Source of the DNA: Alphaproteobacteria bacterium
GTDB lineage: Bacteria > Pseudomonadota > Alphaproteobacteria > Micavibrionales > Micavibrionaceae
Direction: 5' to 3'
DNA length: 64,000 nt
Assembly: GCA_030750865.1 (NCBI GenBank)
Contig: JASMHE010000009.1
Coordinates: 1 to 64,000 of the forward strand
Below, in pieces: positions 36,434 to 48,193 of the stretch. The position numbers and the translations under genes are program-made. How positions within the stretch are numbered: the stretch's first letter is position 1; each line of letters opens with the position of its first letter. The notes under the pieces are model-generated. The model had not been told where the DNA came from, made no database searches, and was given only the letters and a program-made list of their open reading frames with translations.

Positions 36434-37732
36434 ATGGTTACGGTCAGCGACATAGAAGATAAACAGCGTGCAGCCGCAGAAGACAGCGGTCTGGCGGGCT
36501 ATGCGCATGACCCGCAAGGGGCCGACGCCCTTGACGCAGACGATCCGGAAACAAACGCCGGAACGGAGTCCAAAACCCCGTCATCAGATACAACCGGCTA
36601 CACACGTACCCGGGCAGAGCAAGAGGAAGAAGAACGTCTCGCAGAAGAAGCGTCCATTCGCCGCCGCCGCGAAAAAGATTATGCCTCTTTCACGAACACC
36701 AATCAGGACGATAACCCGACAGGCAAAACAGGGTTCAGCCTGCAAGACGAAATTGATGATGTTTTCAAAATGTCGTGGCTGCGTTACCGCATGCACGGCA
36801 TTTTAAAATATCCTCAGGATGGCCGCCTGACTGCCATCGCAGGCAAAGACGGGCAACTAACAGACAAACAATTACGCGTTGCCATTATCGGTATGGTCCG
36901 CGAATTCAAATATACAAAACTTTACGCCTATCGCGGCAACAACATCGATCCGCAGCTTTCACAGCGGATGCAAAGCATGCTGGATGACCTGACAAAACCG
37001 GGCCATATTTTACAGGATTATCGCGGCAAAGTGGCTGTCTCGATGTCACCGATGGAAGGGCTGGAGCCGTGGAAGAAATACAAACCGCATATCCTGCCGA
37101 ATTTCAAAAACGGTGAATTGGTGCCGGGCTTTCTGAAAGTCAACCGCCTGATCAGTGCAGGCGCGAAAAAGCTGGGCCAGTTACGCGACAAAACACAGAC
37201 AAAGGCCGGACAAACAGCGGCCAGCATGAACGAGTCCGGCGGACGATCCCATAACGGGCGACGCGGCCTGTTCGAACGCATTGTATCGGTCTTTGCACCG
37301 AAAAGCGTGAAAAAAGAAGTCAAGACAGCGCGCGAGGAGCGTAAGCTCGGTAAACAGTTCCGTTCACAGAATTCCGGCAAGACCTTGTCGGAAAAAACGC
37401 CTGTGAATACATATGGCGCGATCGGCGAACAAGTGGCCGAAGAAAAACGCGCAAGGAGCGCTGCGGCAGACGAATTCAACCACATGACCGCAGGGGCTGG
37501 TCCGGCATCACCACCGCCACCACACGGTGCACCCGCACCTGACGCGCCGCAACATGCCGCATCGACAGGCGTACCAAAAGACGATTTCGGGGCCGCCGCC
37601 ACAGGCGATGCGCCACAGACAGCCCATCACGCAACACCGGACGCTGACAGCGCCGATCCATCAGCCGGACAAGCTGATGATGACACACGTGAACATCCGG
37701 CCGCACCCGCCGCCGCGAAACCTGTTGCCTAA
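36434..37732 (+). CDS. Hypothetical protein with one central conserved-looking domain
   Basis: 432 aa, not recognised. Residues 1-95 are disordered and charged (EEEERLAEEASIRRRREKD). A folded core spans ~100-220 (LQDEIDDVFKMSWLRYRMHG, LRVAIIGMVREFKYTKLYAYRGNNIDP, SQRMQSMLDDL). Then come a basic region and a C-terminal Ala/Pro/His/Asp low-complexity tail. The core segment faintly recalls LPD7-type domains of relaxase-associated proteins, but that is only an impression. TTATAA sits 6-7 nt before the ATG with no Shine-Dalgarno. Confidence 0.6.
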   Translation: MVTVSDIEDKQRAAAEDSGLAGYAHDPQGADALDADDPETNAGTESKTPSSDTTGYTRTRAEQEEEERLAEEASIRRRREKDYASFTNTNQDDNPTGKTGFSLQDEIDDVFKMSWLRYRMHGILKYPQDGRLTAIAGKDGQLTDKQLRVAIIGMVREFKYTKLYAYRGNNIDPQLSQRMQSMLDDLTKPGHILQDYRGKVAVSMSPMEGLEPWKKYKPHILPNFKNGELVPGFLKVNRLISAGAKKLGQLRDKTQTKAGQTAASMNESGGRSHNGRRGLFERIVSVFAPKSVKKEVKTAREERKLGKQFRSQNSGKTLSEKTPVNTYGAIGEQVAEEKRARSAAADEFNHMTAGAGPASPPPPHGAPAPDAPQHAASTGVPKDDFGAAATGDAPQTAHHATPDADSADPSAGQADDDTREHPAAPAAAKPVA

Positions 37733-37772
37733 CAGGCGATACGCGACTTATCCTAAAAACCATTTTGTATAT

Positions 37773-38765
37773 TTATGATGTCCGGTGATATGCCGTACGG
37801 TGAAGCGCATGCAACAACAGTCCGATCAACAAAAGCGCGCCGGCCTGATGCAGCGCTGCTGCGGGAATCCAGAGCACCGTCAAAAGCGCCGTAACACCAA
37901 GAGCAACCTGCATACACACCATCGCGCCCAGCCAATAGGCTTTGTGCTGATAGGCAAAGACCAGCACAGCCACCGCCGTCAGCTTGGCAAGCCAGCGATG
38001 CACAAATTGTACCCACCCGTGGTCATGAATAACCGCTGATGCGTGAAACGCTTCATCAGGGAATAACGCCCCGTTCATCAATGGAAAACTGTTATAGACA
38101 CGCCCGGCATCCAGCCCCGCGACAAACGCGCCCCAGACCACTGTGACAGCCAGCAGCCCAAGACACAGCCAGCCAAAAAGCGGCCGCGCGCCGCGACCAT
38201 GTTCTGTCGCGCTTTCATCCGCACGTAAATCAAAGACCGTCCACAATAATAACCCATAGATCAAAAGTGCCATTGATAAATGCACCGCCAAACGGAAATG
38301 ATCGACATCCGGCCGGTCAATCAGACCGCTTTTGACCATCCACCAGCCAACAACGCCCTGCAATCCGCCCAGAAAGAACAATCCCCATAACCGCAGCGCA
38401 TATCCGCGCGGAATCATCTTACGCACCAAAAACACGATAAACGGCACCGCAAACACAAGGCCGATCAACCGTCCCCACAAACGGTGAAACCACTCCCAGA
38501 AGAAGATATTCTTGAATTCGGCAAGCGTCATCCAGTGATGTTTATGCGTGAATTCGGGGGATTGCTGATACAAACCGAACACGCGTTCCCATTCCTGTTC
38601 ATGCAATGGCGGCAACGCCCCGATAAGCGGTCGCCATTCCACCATCGATAACCCTGATTCCGTCAGGCGCGTAATCGCCCCGATGACGGCCATACAAAAA
38701 ACCATCGCCGCGCAAATCAACAGCCATATCTGAAGGGATGTATATCGGGGACGTTCTGTGGTCAT
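37773..38765 (-). CDS. ctaA: Heme A synthase (CtaA/COX15)
   Basis: 330 aa, eight transmembrane helices in two four-helix halves. Landmarks are GAITRLTESGLSMVEWRP (the first-loop GxxTRLTxSGLSM motif), FFWEWFHRLWGRLIG (heme-ligand His), GGLQGVVGWWMVKSGL, and VHLSMALLIYG and WVQFVHRWLAKLTA (the other heme His residues). It oxidises heme O to heme A for cytochrome aa3-type oxidases, so this organism has an aerobic heme-copper oxidase. The long COX15-type form is the alphaproteobacterial/mitochondrial one. No Shine-Dalgarno is evident. Confidence 0.95.
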   Translation of the reverse strand: MTTERPRYTSLQIWLLICAAMVFCMAVIGAITRLTESGLSMVEWRPLIGALPPLHEQEWERVFGLYQQSPEFTHKHHWMTLAEFKNIFFWEWFHRLWGRLIGLVFAVPFIVFLVRKMIPRGYALRLWGLFFLGGLQGVVGWWMVKSGLIDRPDVDHFRLAVHLSMALLIYGLLLWTVFDLRADESATEHGRGARPLFGWLCLGLLAVTVVWGAFVAGLDAGRVYNSFPLMNGALFPDEAFHASAVIHDHGWVQFVHRWLAKLTAVAVLVFAYQHKAYWLGAMVCMQVALGVTALLTVLWIPAAALHQAGALLLIGLLLHALHRTAYHRTS

Positions 38766-38858
38766 AGGATTTATCCATATGTGTTTTTAGCATTTATACA
38801 AGACCGATATCTAAAACCGATCACATCGAATTGCAATAACAATCACGCCGTCACAACA

Positions 38859-38888
38859 TTGACATATCATAAATAACTACGCTATAGA
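38859..38888 (+). promoter_or_regulatory. Predicted leaderless promoter
   Basis: Consensus TTGACA (38859-38864), 18-bp spacer, TATAGA (38883-38888), then 6 nt to ATG 38895. No Shine-Dalgarno. Confidence 0.55.
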
Positions 38889-38894
38889 TCGAAA

Positions 38895-39386
38895 ATGTCC
38901 GAAAATAATGATGATCATAATAATGCGCCCAAACGATATCATGTCGTCCATATCGGCACGGGAGTCAGGCAAAAAGCACTGCTCTTCCCTTACCTGAGCG
39001 CGCTTATCGCTGCCGATTTCGAAACGGCGGCCGGCCGCGTCAATGTCGGCGCAATCGGTATGGTGACAGATGACGCATGCGATCAGGACAGCCCGCAACA
39101 AGACCACGGCACGATTATGGATGCCTTGCTGGCGCTGTGCGATGATGACTCTGTCCATCCAGATGATGACAGCCCACAGCGGGATATCAACAGCTTTATC
39201 ACCGCCATCGCCCGCGCCGCAGAGGAACTGGAATATCCGGCAGAATGTATCCTGCCACGCGAAGAAAAAACCTATCCGGCGCGGCTGGACAAATCATTGA
39301 ACCGTCCCTTACCCAAACAAAAAATTCTGGCCGCAGAACGCCGCCATAATAAAGATTTACGCTTCATCCAGCGCTATCACCCATAA
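38895..39386 (+). CDS. Hypothetical protein (163 aa)
   Basis: Not recognised. A soluble protein starting with an Asp/Asn-rich tip, then YHVVHIGTGVRQKALLFPYLSALIAADF, an acidic middle (DDDSVHPDDDSPQ), a helix (FITAIARAAEELEYP) and a basic C-terminus (KQKILAAERRHNKDLRF). A consensus-like promoter ends exactly 6 nt before the ATG, supporting this start and a leaderless transcript. It lies between ctaA (divergent) and the ferredoxin-NADP+ reductase gene. Confidence 0.6.
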   Translation: MSENNDDHNNAPKRYHVVHIGTGVRQKALLFPYLSALIAADFETAAGRVNVGAIGMVTDDACDQDSPQQDHGTIMDALLALCDDDSVHPDDDSPQRDINSFITAIARAAEELEYPAECILPREEKTYPARLDKSLNRPLPKQKILAAERRHNKDLRFIQRYHP

Positions 39387-39623
39387 CGCCGTGCGCGGCA
39401 ACACGCATCCGTCCCATGTCTCTTCCGCCCGATCTTCACAGGCGTCTCAATCAGACCGCTGCGAATAAATCGGGATCGTGGCTGGATTTTGCCATCATTC
39501 CCCTGTAGAAAATAATGTGTAGAAAATAATGTAGCGTATAAAACTGTAATAAATAAACTTGTAATAAAGATATTACGGTACAATATAACGAAGACGAACC
39601 GGACAAGAAGTAAAACAAGGTAG

Positions 39624-40664
<1,041 letters not shown>

Positions 40665-40716
40665 CCGTCAATTTCGGTTAGGATAGTTCATATTAACAAG
40701 CAGGGAGAAGATAAGC

Positions 40717-41523
40717 GTGTCTTCTATCGATATTATTGATGCAGCAGGAGACGGTTACCGCTTTGTATGGCGTGAACGTACTTATCTTGCCAGGCTCGCA
40801 CTTTTCCCTATCCTGATCAAATTGATCTGCTTTAACCTCGTTTACAGTTTCGGATTCGAACAGAATTTCATCGCGCAGGCACTGGTATTACTGCCGTCCT
40901 TTTTTGCTGACGGCTGGATGCTCGCGCACGTTGCACGCACAATTTTGGTCGATCACCGTTGGCCGTTCCGCCCGTCCGGTAATATGGACAAGGATATGGT
41001 CAAATTGCAGGAACGCGCACTTGGTATCTTGCGCGGCACACTTGTCTTTGTCTTTACCGAATTCCTGATTACGGGCGTTGTCGGCATCGTAAAACGCTAT
41101 TTCGAAATTGACTTCGCACAGGCGATCAAAGATGAAAACATGGCTATGATCTTCGTCCTTATGCTAGCCATCAGCACGACAATCTGGACCTTCCGTTTTC
41201 TGTGGCTTTACATTCCTGCGGCGGTCAACTTCCCGATCCGTACTTTTATTTTAAAGCTGGGCAGTTTTTCCACATCACTTTACCTCATCGGGTTGTGGCT
41301 GGTCTGCTTCCTGCCGCTTTTATTTGCCTTCAACATCTTGGTATCTGTCCTGTTCCCCGGCTTGGTCGAAAATGGCACGGCGGGTGTATCGGCTTTTGAA
41401 GATGCGGCCTTTAAATCCCTGCGCGTCCTGCTTGATACGGCTGTCATTATCCTGACAACAGCCAGCATGACATTTGCCTTCAAACAGCTTTACCAAAAAC
41501 CGGACCCGGAAAAGAAAACGTAA
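40717..41523 (+). CDS. Hypothetical multi-spanning membrane protein
   Basis: 268 aa with about six hydrophobic helices (LARLALFPILIKLICFNLVY, ALVLLPSFFADGWMLAHVA, GTLVFVFTEFLITGVVGIV, MIFVLMLAISTTIWTFRFLWL, SLYLIGLWLVCFLPLLFAF, VLLDTAVIILTTASMTFAF). GTG start at 40717 is supported by GGGAGAAG upstream. The family is not recognised with certainty; conserved uncharacterised membrane proteins of this size are common in alphaproteobacteria. It follows the reductase by 52 bp and may be cotranscribed. Confidence 0.7.
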   Translation: MSSIDIIDAAGDGYRFVWRERTYLARLALFPILIKLICFNLVYSFGFEQNFIAQALVLLPSFFADGWMLAHVARTILVDHRWPFRPSGNMDKDMVKLQERALGILRGTLVFVFTEFLITGVVGIVKRYFEIDFAQAIKDENMAMIFVLMLAISTTIWTFRFLWLYIPAAVNFPIRTFILKLGSFSTSLYLIGLWLVCFLPLLFAFNILVSVLFPGLVENGTAGVSAFEDAAFKSLRVLLDTAVIILTTASMTFAFKQLYQKPDPEKKT

Positions 41524-41555
41524 AAACCACCGGATTTTGTTCTCACCCGACCATG

Positions 41556-41583
41556 ATGTTGCAATATCATGATATTGCAACAT
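41556..41583. repeat. 28-bp perfect palindrome
   Basis: Half-site ATGTTGCAATATCA followed by its exact reverse complement, with no spacer, 33 bp after the upstream stop and 166 bp before the autotransporter ATG. There is no T run, so an operator (or a cruciform) is more likely than a terminator. Confidence 0.75.
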
Positions 41584-41748
41584 ATTGCGATGATCCGGCC
41601 ACAATATTCCCCGCCTTCCCTTTTTAAAGGCTTTTTCCCGACCTGCGCCTATGCTATGCTAAAATCCTGCATGATTCATTTTCATGCATTTCGCGTTTGA
41701 AAAATAATTATATAACATCAAATATCCAATAACGTTGGATGCCGAAAC

Positions 41749-44700
41749 ATGCCGCACAACAAAACAACATATAACTTCAGAACAATGCGCCACTTGCTGA
41801 CCGGAACAACAGCCATTATCGGCTGTGCGTTTTTGGCGCATACAGCCCATGCACAGACCGTGATCAGCGGCACCGTCAATACAACGCAAACATTATCAAA
41901 CGGTGAAGAACTTGAAGTCACTCTGTCCGGTGTTGTCTCTAACGCAGAACCTGCGGTTGACGTCAACGGCGTCACAGCAGACAGCATCACCAACAGCGGC
42001 ACGATTCAGGGCACAACGAACGGCATTCTGCTGACAAACACCGCCGATATCCAGAACGGCATCTCAAACACCGGCTCGATTATCGGCGGCGATGTGGGCA
42101 TCAACGTCCAGACAAGTTCCGATATCGCAGGCGGCATCAACAATACAGGTTCCATCACCAGCGGTTCGACCGCGATTTTGATCGGCGCGGCTTCGGACAT
42201 TTCCGGCAATATTGACAATAGCGGCAACATCACCGGTCTGGTTAACGGTATCGCGCTTGTCTCCACCGCCGCGATGAGTGGCAACATCAACAATAGCGGC
42301 ACGATCACATCTGTGTCCCTGACAACATCCGAGATCCTCGGCGTTGTGACCAACCAGACTGGCGGCTTGATTGAGCGTGTTGAAATTTCAGGCAGTGATA
42401 TTTCAGGCAGTCTTGTCAACGAAGATACAGGTATCATCAATGAAATCATCATTGATAACAGCTCGAATGTAACGGGCAATATTGACAACCAGGCCTCGAT
42501 CACAGGGGCGGCCATCGGTATTTCCATTGATAACGCAACCGTCAGCGGCGATGTGACCAACAGCGGCACGATCTCAGGCTCGAACACAGCCATCAAGCTG
42601 GTCACAACCAGTGACATGAATGGCGGGTTAACAAACACAGGCACAATCAGCGGCAGCACAGCCGGTATCGTACTGGATAATTCAGACATGTCCGGCGGCA
42701 TCGACAATAGTGGCACAATCAACGCGAACAGCATTGGTATCGGCGTTGATAACGGCTCTGACATGACAGGCACAATTGACAATAGCGGCACAATTTCAGC
42801 CGCTGCCGGTGTCGGTATCGCAGTCAATTCGGCATCGGGCATTGACGGCTCCAATGACGGTAATGTCGCCATTGAAAACACATCAAGCGGGACGATTTCC
42901 GGCTTGATCGGTGTCAGCGTCACAGCCAACGGTGATATTTCCGGCGCGTTTTTGAATGACGGTACGATTTCCGGTAACAGTTACGGTCTTTATGTTGATG
43001 AGTCGGATATCTCCGGCACGATCTCAAACACAGGCACAATCAGCGGTGACACAGGTTACCGCATTCAGGACAGCACCCTGACCGGTATTCTGGACAATAC
43101 CGGCACAATCAGCGGTGATACAACCGGTATCCTTGTCACGGAAACCGCCGACGTTCAGGGCACTATTACAAACACAGGCACGATCAGCACAACGGGCGGC
43201 GCGGCCATTCAGGTTGAATCAAGCTCGGATATTTCCGGCGGCATTTTGAACCAGACGGGCGGCACGATTTCCGGTGTCACAGGTATTCTGGTGGATACGG
43301 CATCTATCAGCGGCGGCATTTCATTGTCCGGCGGCACGATCACAGGCACGGGCGGCACAGCCATCGACCTGAACGGCCTGACGGGGGCGACACCGATTAC
43401 GTTGTCGGGCGGATCAATCGTTGGCGACGTCATTGACGACACGCCCGCAAACGGCTTTTCCGATGTCACTGTTTCAGGTGATTTCCAGACACAGGGCGAT
43501 TTTAGTGTCTCCGATGTCATCATTAATCCGTCTGCAACATTGACGATTCGCGGCGGCGACAGCTTCACCATCAACGATATGACCGCATCGACAGGAACAT
43601 TATCCTTCGGCGTTTCAAGCGGGGCGACCGGCGGCGTACTCAATGTATCGGCTGGTGATATTGATTTGACGGGCGCGACTGTGGCCATCAATTTGACTGC
43701 CAATATTTCAGATGGCGATGAAATTCTGATCGGTGACGGTTCGACACAAGTGACCGGCCTTGCAGGCGGCGCAGGACAAACAGCTGTTGATGTCACCGAC
43801 AACTCGCTGTTGTGGAACTTCCAGATCGCCGACGGTTCACAAGCCGAAGTCACAGGCAGCACAGACAACACACAGCTTTATGCCATCGCCAGCCAGAACA
43901 CCAGCATCTCGGATGCGGCGAATGAACGTTACGGCGAAATGAGCCTTGTTGTCGAAAGTCTGCTTTTGTCCTCTGATCCCGAAATCACAGGACTGATCAA
44001 TAATCTCAGCGCCGCAAGCACGGACACAGCCCTGAACGAAGTTCTGGAAAGTGCTGCACCGTCTGTTGACACAGTCGGCGTTTCCGCAGCCGCAGGACTG
44101 ACCAACACAACACTGGATATTGCCGCACAACAAATTGCAGGCGCGCGTAAATGGTCACGGTCAACGGGCTTCGCATCCGGCAACAGACCGTACAAACGCT
44201 ATACACACGACCAGCTCTTCCGCAAGACACCGTTTAACCGCCGTCACAACAGACAGGCCGATCATCCACGGAATTTGCGCACATGGGGGCAGGTCTTCGG
44301 CAGCAGCGCCAATCACGATACGCGCAGCGGCATTGATGGCTATGACGCGGACACATACGGCTTTGCACTTGGCATGGACCGCAAAGGCCTTGATGAAAAT
44401 CTGATTGTCGGGCTGGCCTTGTCGTTCGGTTCAACCGATTCCGAAAGTGACGATGCCAACCGCACGCAAACAGATGTTAAAAGCTATCAAATCACCGCCT
44501 ATGGCGATTACACACTCGACAATGACAGCTATATTACAGGCTTCCTCGGCTTCGGATTCAACGATAATGATCTGGTCCGCAATGATGTCGGTGGTGTCAG
44601 CGGCCTGACAGCCGAAGCAGATTATAACAGCTTCCAATATTTCGGTCGCCTGGAAACGGGCCGCCATTTCGAATATGGCGCTTACAGCATTACACCGAAT

Positions 44701-45114
44701 GTGATGGGCCATTACATGCATTACGACGCCGAAGAATATGACGAATCCGGTGCCGGCGGCCTCAGCCTGACTGATGTGGATCAGGAAAGCGTTGATGTCT
44801 TCCAGATCGGCGGCGGCCTGACCGTTTCAAAAGAAATTCGCCAGCGTGACGGCAATTACACCATTCCGGAAGTCTATGCGACCTATAAATATGACGTGAT
44901 CGGCGATGATATTGAATCCAGCGCCCGCTTCCTCGGCGGCGGCGGTGCATTCTCGCTATCTGGCGCCACACCATCACGGCATACCTATAATATGGGCGCG
45001 GCCATCACCTTTACCGGCAATAGCGACTGGGAAATGCGTGCGGCGTATGACTTCGAATATAAAGAAGACTACAAAGCAACATCCGGCTATTTACGCGCGG
45101 CGTACAGCTTCTAA
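41749..45114 (+). CDS. Autotransporter (type Va) with repetitive passenger
   Basis: 1121 aa. The signal peptide ends near AHAQ (residue ~36). The passenger from ~80 to ~550 consists of about 19 imperfect units of 22-30 residues with core N-(T/S)-G-(T/S)-I-x-G, e.g. ISNTGTISG, as in beta-helical adhesins. A linker (~555-840) follows, then a C-terminal 12-strand beta-barrel domain (from ~845: RTWGQVFGSS, FALGMDRK, ending YLRAAYSF with terminal Phe). It probably presents a surface fibre. A Met at residue 13 is an alternative start. Intrinsic terminator follows. Confidence 0.92.
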   Translation: MPHNKTTYNFRTMRHLLTGTTAIIGCAFLAHTAHAQTVISGTVNTTQTLSNGEELEVTLSGVVSNAEPAVDVNGVTADSITNSGTIQGTTNGILLTNTADIQNGISNTGSIIGGDVGINVQTSSDIAGGINNTGSITSGSTAILIGAASDISGNIDNSGNITGLVNGIALVSTAAMSGNINNSGTITSVSLTTSEILGVVTNQTGGLIERVEISGSDISGSLVNEDTGIINEIIIDNSSNVTGNIDNQASITGAAIGISIDNATVSGDVTNSGTISGSNTAIKLVTTSDMNGGLTNTGTISGSTAGIVLDNSDMSGGIDNSGTINANSIGIGVDNGSDMTGTIDNSGTISAAAGVGIAVNSASGIDGSNDGNVAIENTSSGTISGLIGVSVTANGDISGAFLNDGTISGNSYGLYVDESDISGTISNTGTISGDTGYRIQDSTLTGILDNTGTISGDTTGILVTETADVQGTITNTGTISTTGGAAIQVESSSDISGGILNQTGGTISGVTGILVDTASISGGISLSGGTITGTGGTAIDLNGLTGATPITLSGGSIVGDVIDDTPANGFSDVTVSGDFQTQGDFSVSDVIINPSATLTIRGGDSFTINDMTASTGTLSFGVSSGATGGVLNVSAGDIDLTGATVAINLTANISDGDEILIGDGSTQVTGLAGGAGQTAVDVTDNSLLWNFQIADGSQAEVTGSTDNTQLYAIASQNTSISDAANERYGEMSLVVESLLLSSDPEITGLINNLSAASTDTALNEVLESAAPSVDTVGVSAAAGLTNTTLDIAAQQIAGARKWSRSTGFASGNRPYKRYTHDQLFRKTPFNRRHNRQADHPRNLRTWGQVFGSSANHDTRSGIDGYDADTYGFALGMDRKGLDENLIVGLALSFGSTDSESDDANRTQTDVKSYQITAYGDYTLDNDSYITGFLGFGFNDNDLVRNDVGGVSGLTAEADYNSFQYFGRLETGRHFEYGAYSITPNVMGHYMHYDAEEYDESGAGGLSLTDVDQESVDVFQIGGGLTVSKEIRQRDGNYTIPEVYATYKYDVIGDDIESSARFLGGGGAFSLSGATPSRHTYNMGAAITFTGNSDWEMRAAYDFEYKEDYKATSGYLRAAYSF

Positions 45115-45155
45115 TGCAACAAGGCACCCCGCAAAAAGCCGCACCACAAAACACC

Positions 45156-45182
45156 AAAGCCCCGTATCATACGGGGCTTTTT
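45156..45182 (+). terminator. Intrinsic terminator of the autotransporter gene
   Basis: AAAGCCCCGT (45156-45165), loop ATCAT, ACGGGGCTTT (45171-45180) plus TT. The A-rich side allows bidirectional use with usg. Confidence 0.88.
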
Positions 45183-45210
45183 GTATAATAAGCGCAATCG
45201 TCAAGACATG

Positions 45211-45477
45211 TTAATCGAGGAAGAATTCCTGTTCCATATGCGTGAAATCACCGGCCGTCACCACTTTCTTGCTGGCGACATAAACGGAGTGTAGTTTGCC
45301 ATCCAGCTCCCGCGTCCAGAAATCGAGAAATTTCCGCAATTCGGGGAATTTCGGTGCGTAATCATAATCCTGCCAGATATAAGTTTGCAAAAGATCGGGA
45401 TAGTCGGGAAACCCGTACAATATCTCGGCCGTCGTTAAACGGTACGTTTGAATAAACTGCTTTTCAAAATCGGCCAT
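45211..45477 (-). CDS. usg: Usg family protein
   Basis: 88 aa with the near-diagnostic Usg sequence: YRLTTAEILYGFPDYPDLLQ, WQDYDYAPKFPELRKFLDFW, then ELDGKLHSVYVA. Usg proteins are almost confined to alphaproteobacteria, where they were named from a gene upstream of trpF; their function is unknown. GGAGGATG is a strong ribosome site before the ATG. Convergent with the autotransporter. Confidence 0.88.
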   Translation of the reverse strand: MADFEKQFIQTYRLTTAEILYGFPDYPDLLQTYIWQDYDYAPKFPELRKFLDFWTRELDGKLHSVYVASKKVVTAGDFTHMEQEFFLD

Positions 45478-45698
45478 GTGCGGTTTTCATCCTCCTTGAT
45501 GTCTTCCTTTACCGGCGATCCTCCCTTTTTTTGCCTCGTATGTCCGGCGGTGTATGTCCGGCGGCCGGATTTCTATCCCCGTCAGACAAAAAGCCAAACA
45601 AAAAGCCTTTTTCACTATCCCTATTATCGGACAAATTTGTAAAGAAAGCGTGAAAACATAGTTCCAAACAGTTTTGTATGTTTCTCTATGCATTCCTC

Positions 45699-45727
45699 TT
45701 GATTTTTTTACGCAGACTCGCTATGTC
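45699..45727 (+). promoter_or_regulatory. groESL promoter
   Basis: TTGATT (45699-45704), 17-bp spacer, TATGTC (45722-45727), directly abutting the CIRCE operator, so repressor binding would block initiation. Confidence 0.5.
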
Positions 45728-45728
45728 T

Positions 45729-45755
45729 TTAGCACTCACATGATCTGAGTGCTAA
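45729..45755 (+). promoter_or_regulatory. CIRCE operator (HrcA binding site)
   Basis: A perfect match to the consensus: TTAGCACTC (45729-45737), 9-bp spacer, GAGTGCTAA (45747-45755), 58 bp before groES. It implies heat-shock control by HrcA, which is encoded outside this window. Confidence 0.97.
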
Positions 45756-45813
45756 TGATTAGGCTCAAATCTGTGAGATGTTTCATTAAATCAACCATTT
45801 AGGAGAAAGCAAA

Positions 45814-46104
45814 ATGAAATTTCGTCCTTTGCATGATAGAGTTCTTCTTCGTCGCGTCGACTCAGAAGAAAAAACAGCTGGCGGAATCATTATCCCTGAT
45901 TCAGCCCAAGAAAAACCTATGGAAGGTGAAATTGTCGCAGTTGGCTCCGGACACCGTGATGAAAGCGGTAAAGTAGTCCCTCTCGACGTTAAAACAGGAG
46001 ACCGCGTGGTCTTCTCGAAATGGTCAGGCACAGAAGTCACCCTCGAAGGTGAAGAACTGCTGGTCATGAAAGAATCAGACATTATCGGCATTCTGGCCGC
46101 GTAA
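45814..46104 (+). CDS. groES: Co-chaperonin GroES
   Basis: 96-aa subunit of the heptameric lid that caps GroEL. Features: [12 protein letters not shown] start, mobile loop [18 protein letters not shown], and the C-terminal [12 protein letters not shown] strand. AGGAGA lies 7-8 bases before the ATG. First gene of the CIRCE-controlled groES-groEL operon; 64 bp separate it from groEL. Confidence 0.98.
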   Translation: MKFRPLHDRVLLRRVDSEEKTAGGIIIPDSAQEKPMEGEIVAVGSGHRDESGKVVPLDVKTGDRVVFSKWSGTEVTLEGEELLVMKESDIIGILAA

Positions 46105-46141
46105 TTGTCCGAACACACATAAAACGACAAACCCACATTAA

Positions 46142-47827
<1,686 letters not shown>

Positions 47828-47852
47828 GCCCTCCCCCTCATAAAAGACACAT

Positions 47853-47884
47853 AAAAGCCCCGCGATCTTGCGGGGCTTTTTTTA
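47853..47884 (+). terminator. Intrinsic terminator of groES-groEL
   Basis: AAAAGCCCCGC (47853-47863), loop GATCTT, GCGGGGCTTTT (47870-47880) then TTTT. Confidence 0.93.
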
Positions 47885-48193
47885 TCATTAAGCCCTATTG
47901 TTTTGCTTGACATAAAATGAAGGGCGCTATAAAACGGGCCGAAATCTGCCCCCACACAAGCAGATTTTACACACACACTTAGAGCGGGTTACATATCGGC
48001 GGTATGTAACCCGTCTCTTTTAAGAGCCGATTTTTCTCCTGCCGCACACACAGACAACGCACAACAGCACATATGCGTTTGCAAAGATCAAAATCATGCC
48101 CCATTCTTACTTGCATCCGTGCGCATTTCGGTTTAATTACTCCATCTGTAAAAGCATAAAAACCATCTTTGGTAACAAGAGAGAGTGTAAACT
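47885..48193. other. Gap between groEL and ppa with an 11-bp inverted repeat
   Basis: No gene seen. CGGGTTACATA (47985-47995) and TATGTAACCCG (48003-48013) form a perfect stem with a 7-nt loop followed by TCTCTTTT, resembling a weak second terminator or an operator. The ppa leader contains GAGAG upstream of the ATG. Confidence 0.5.

Noticed and set aside
42006-43871. Long antisense frames (307 and 220 aa) opposite the autotransporter
   Set aside because: They are mirror images of the repetitive Gly/Thr/Ile codons; long antisense frames are expected over such sequence.
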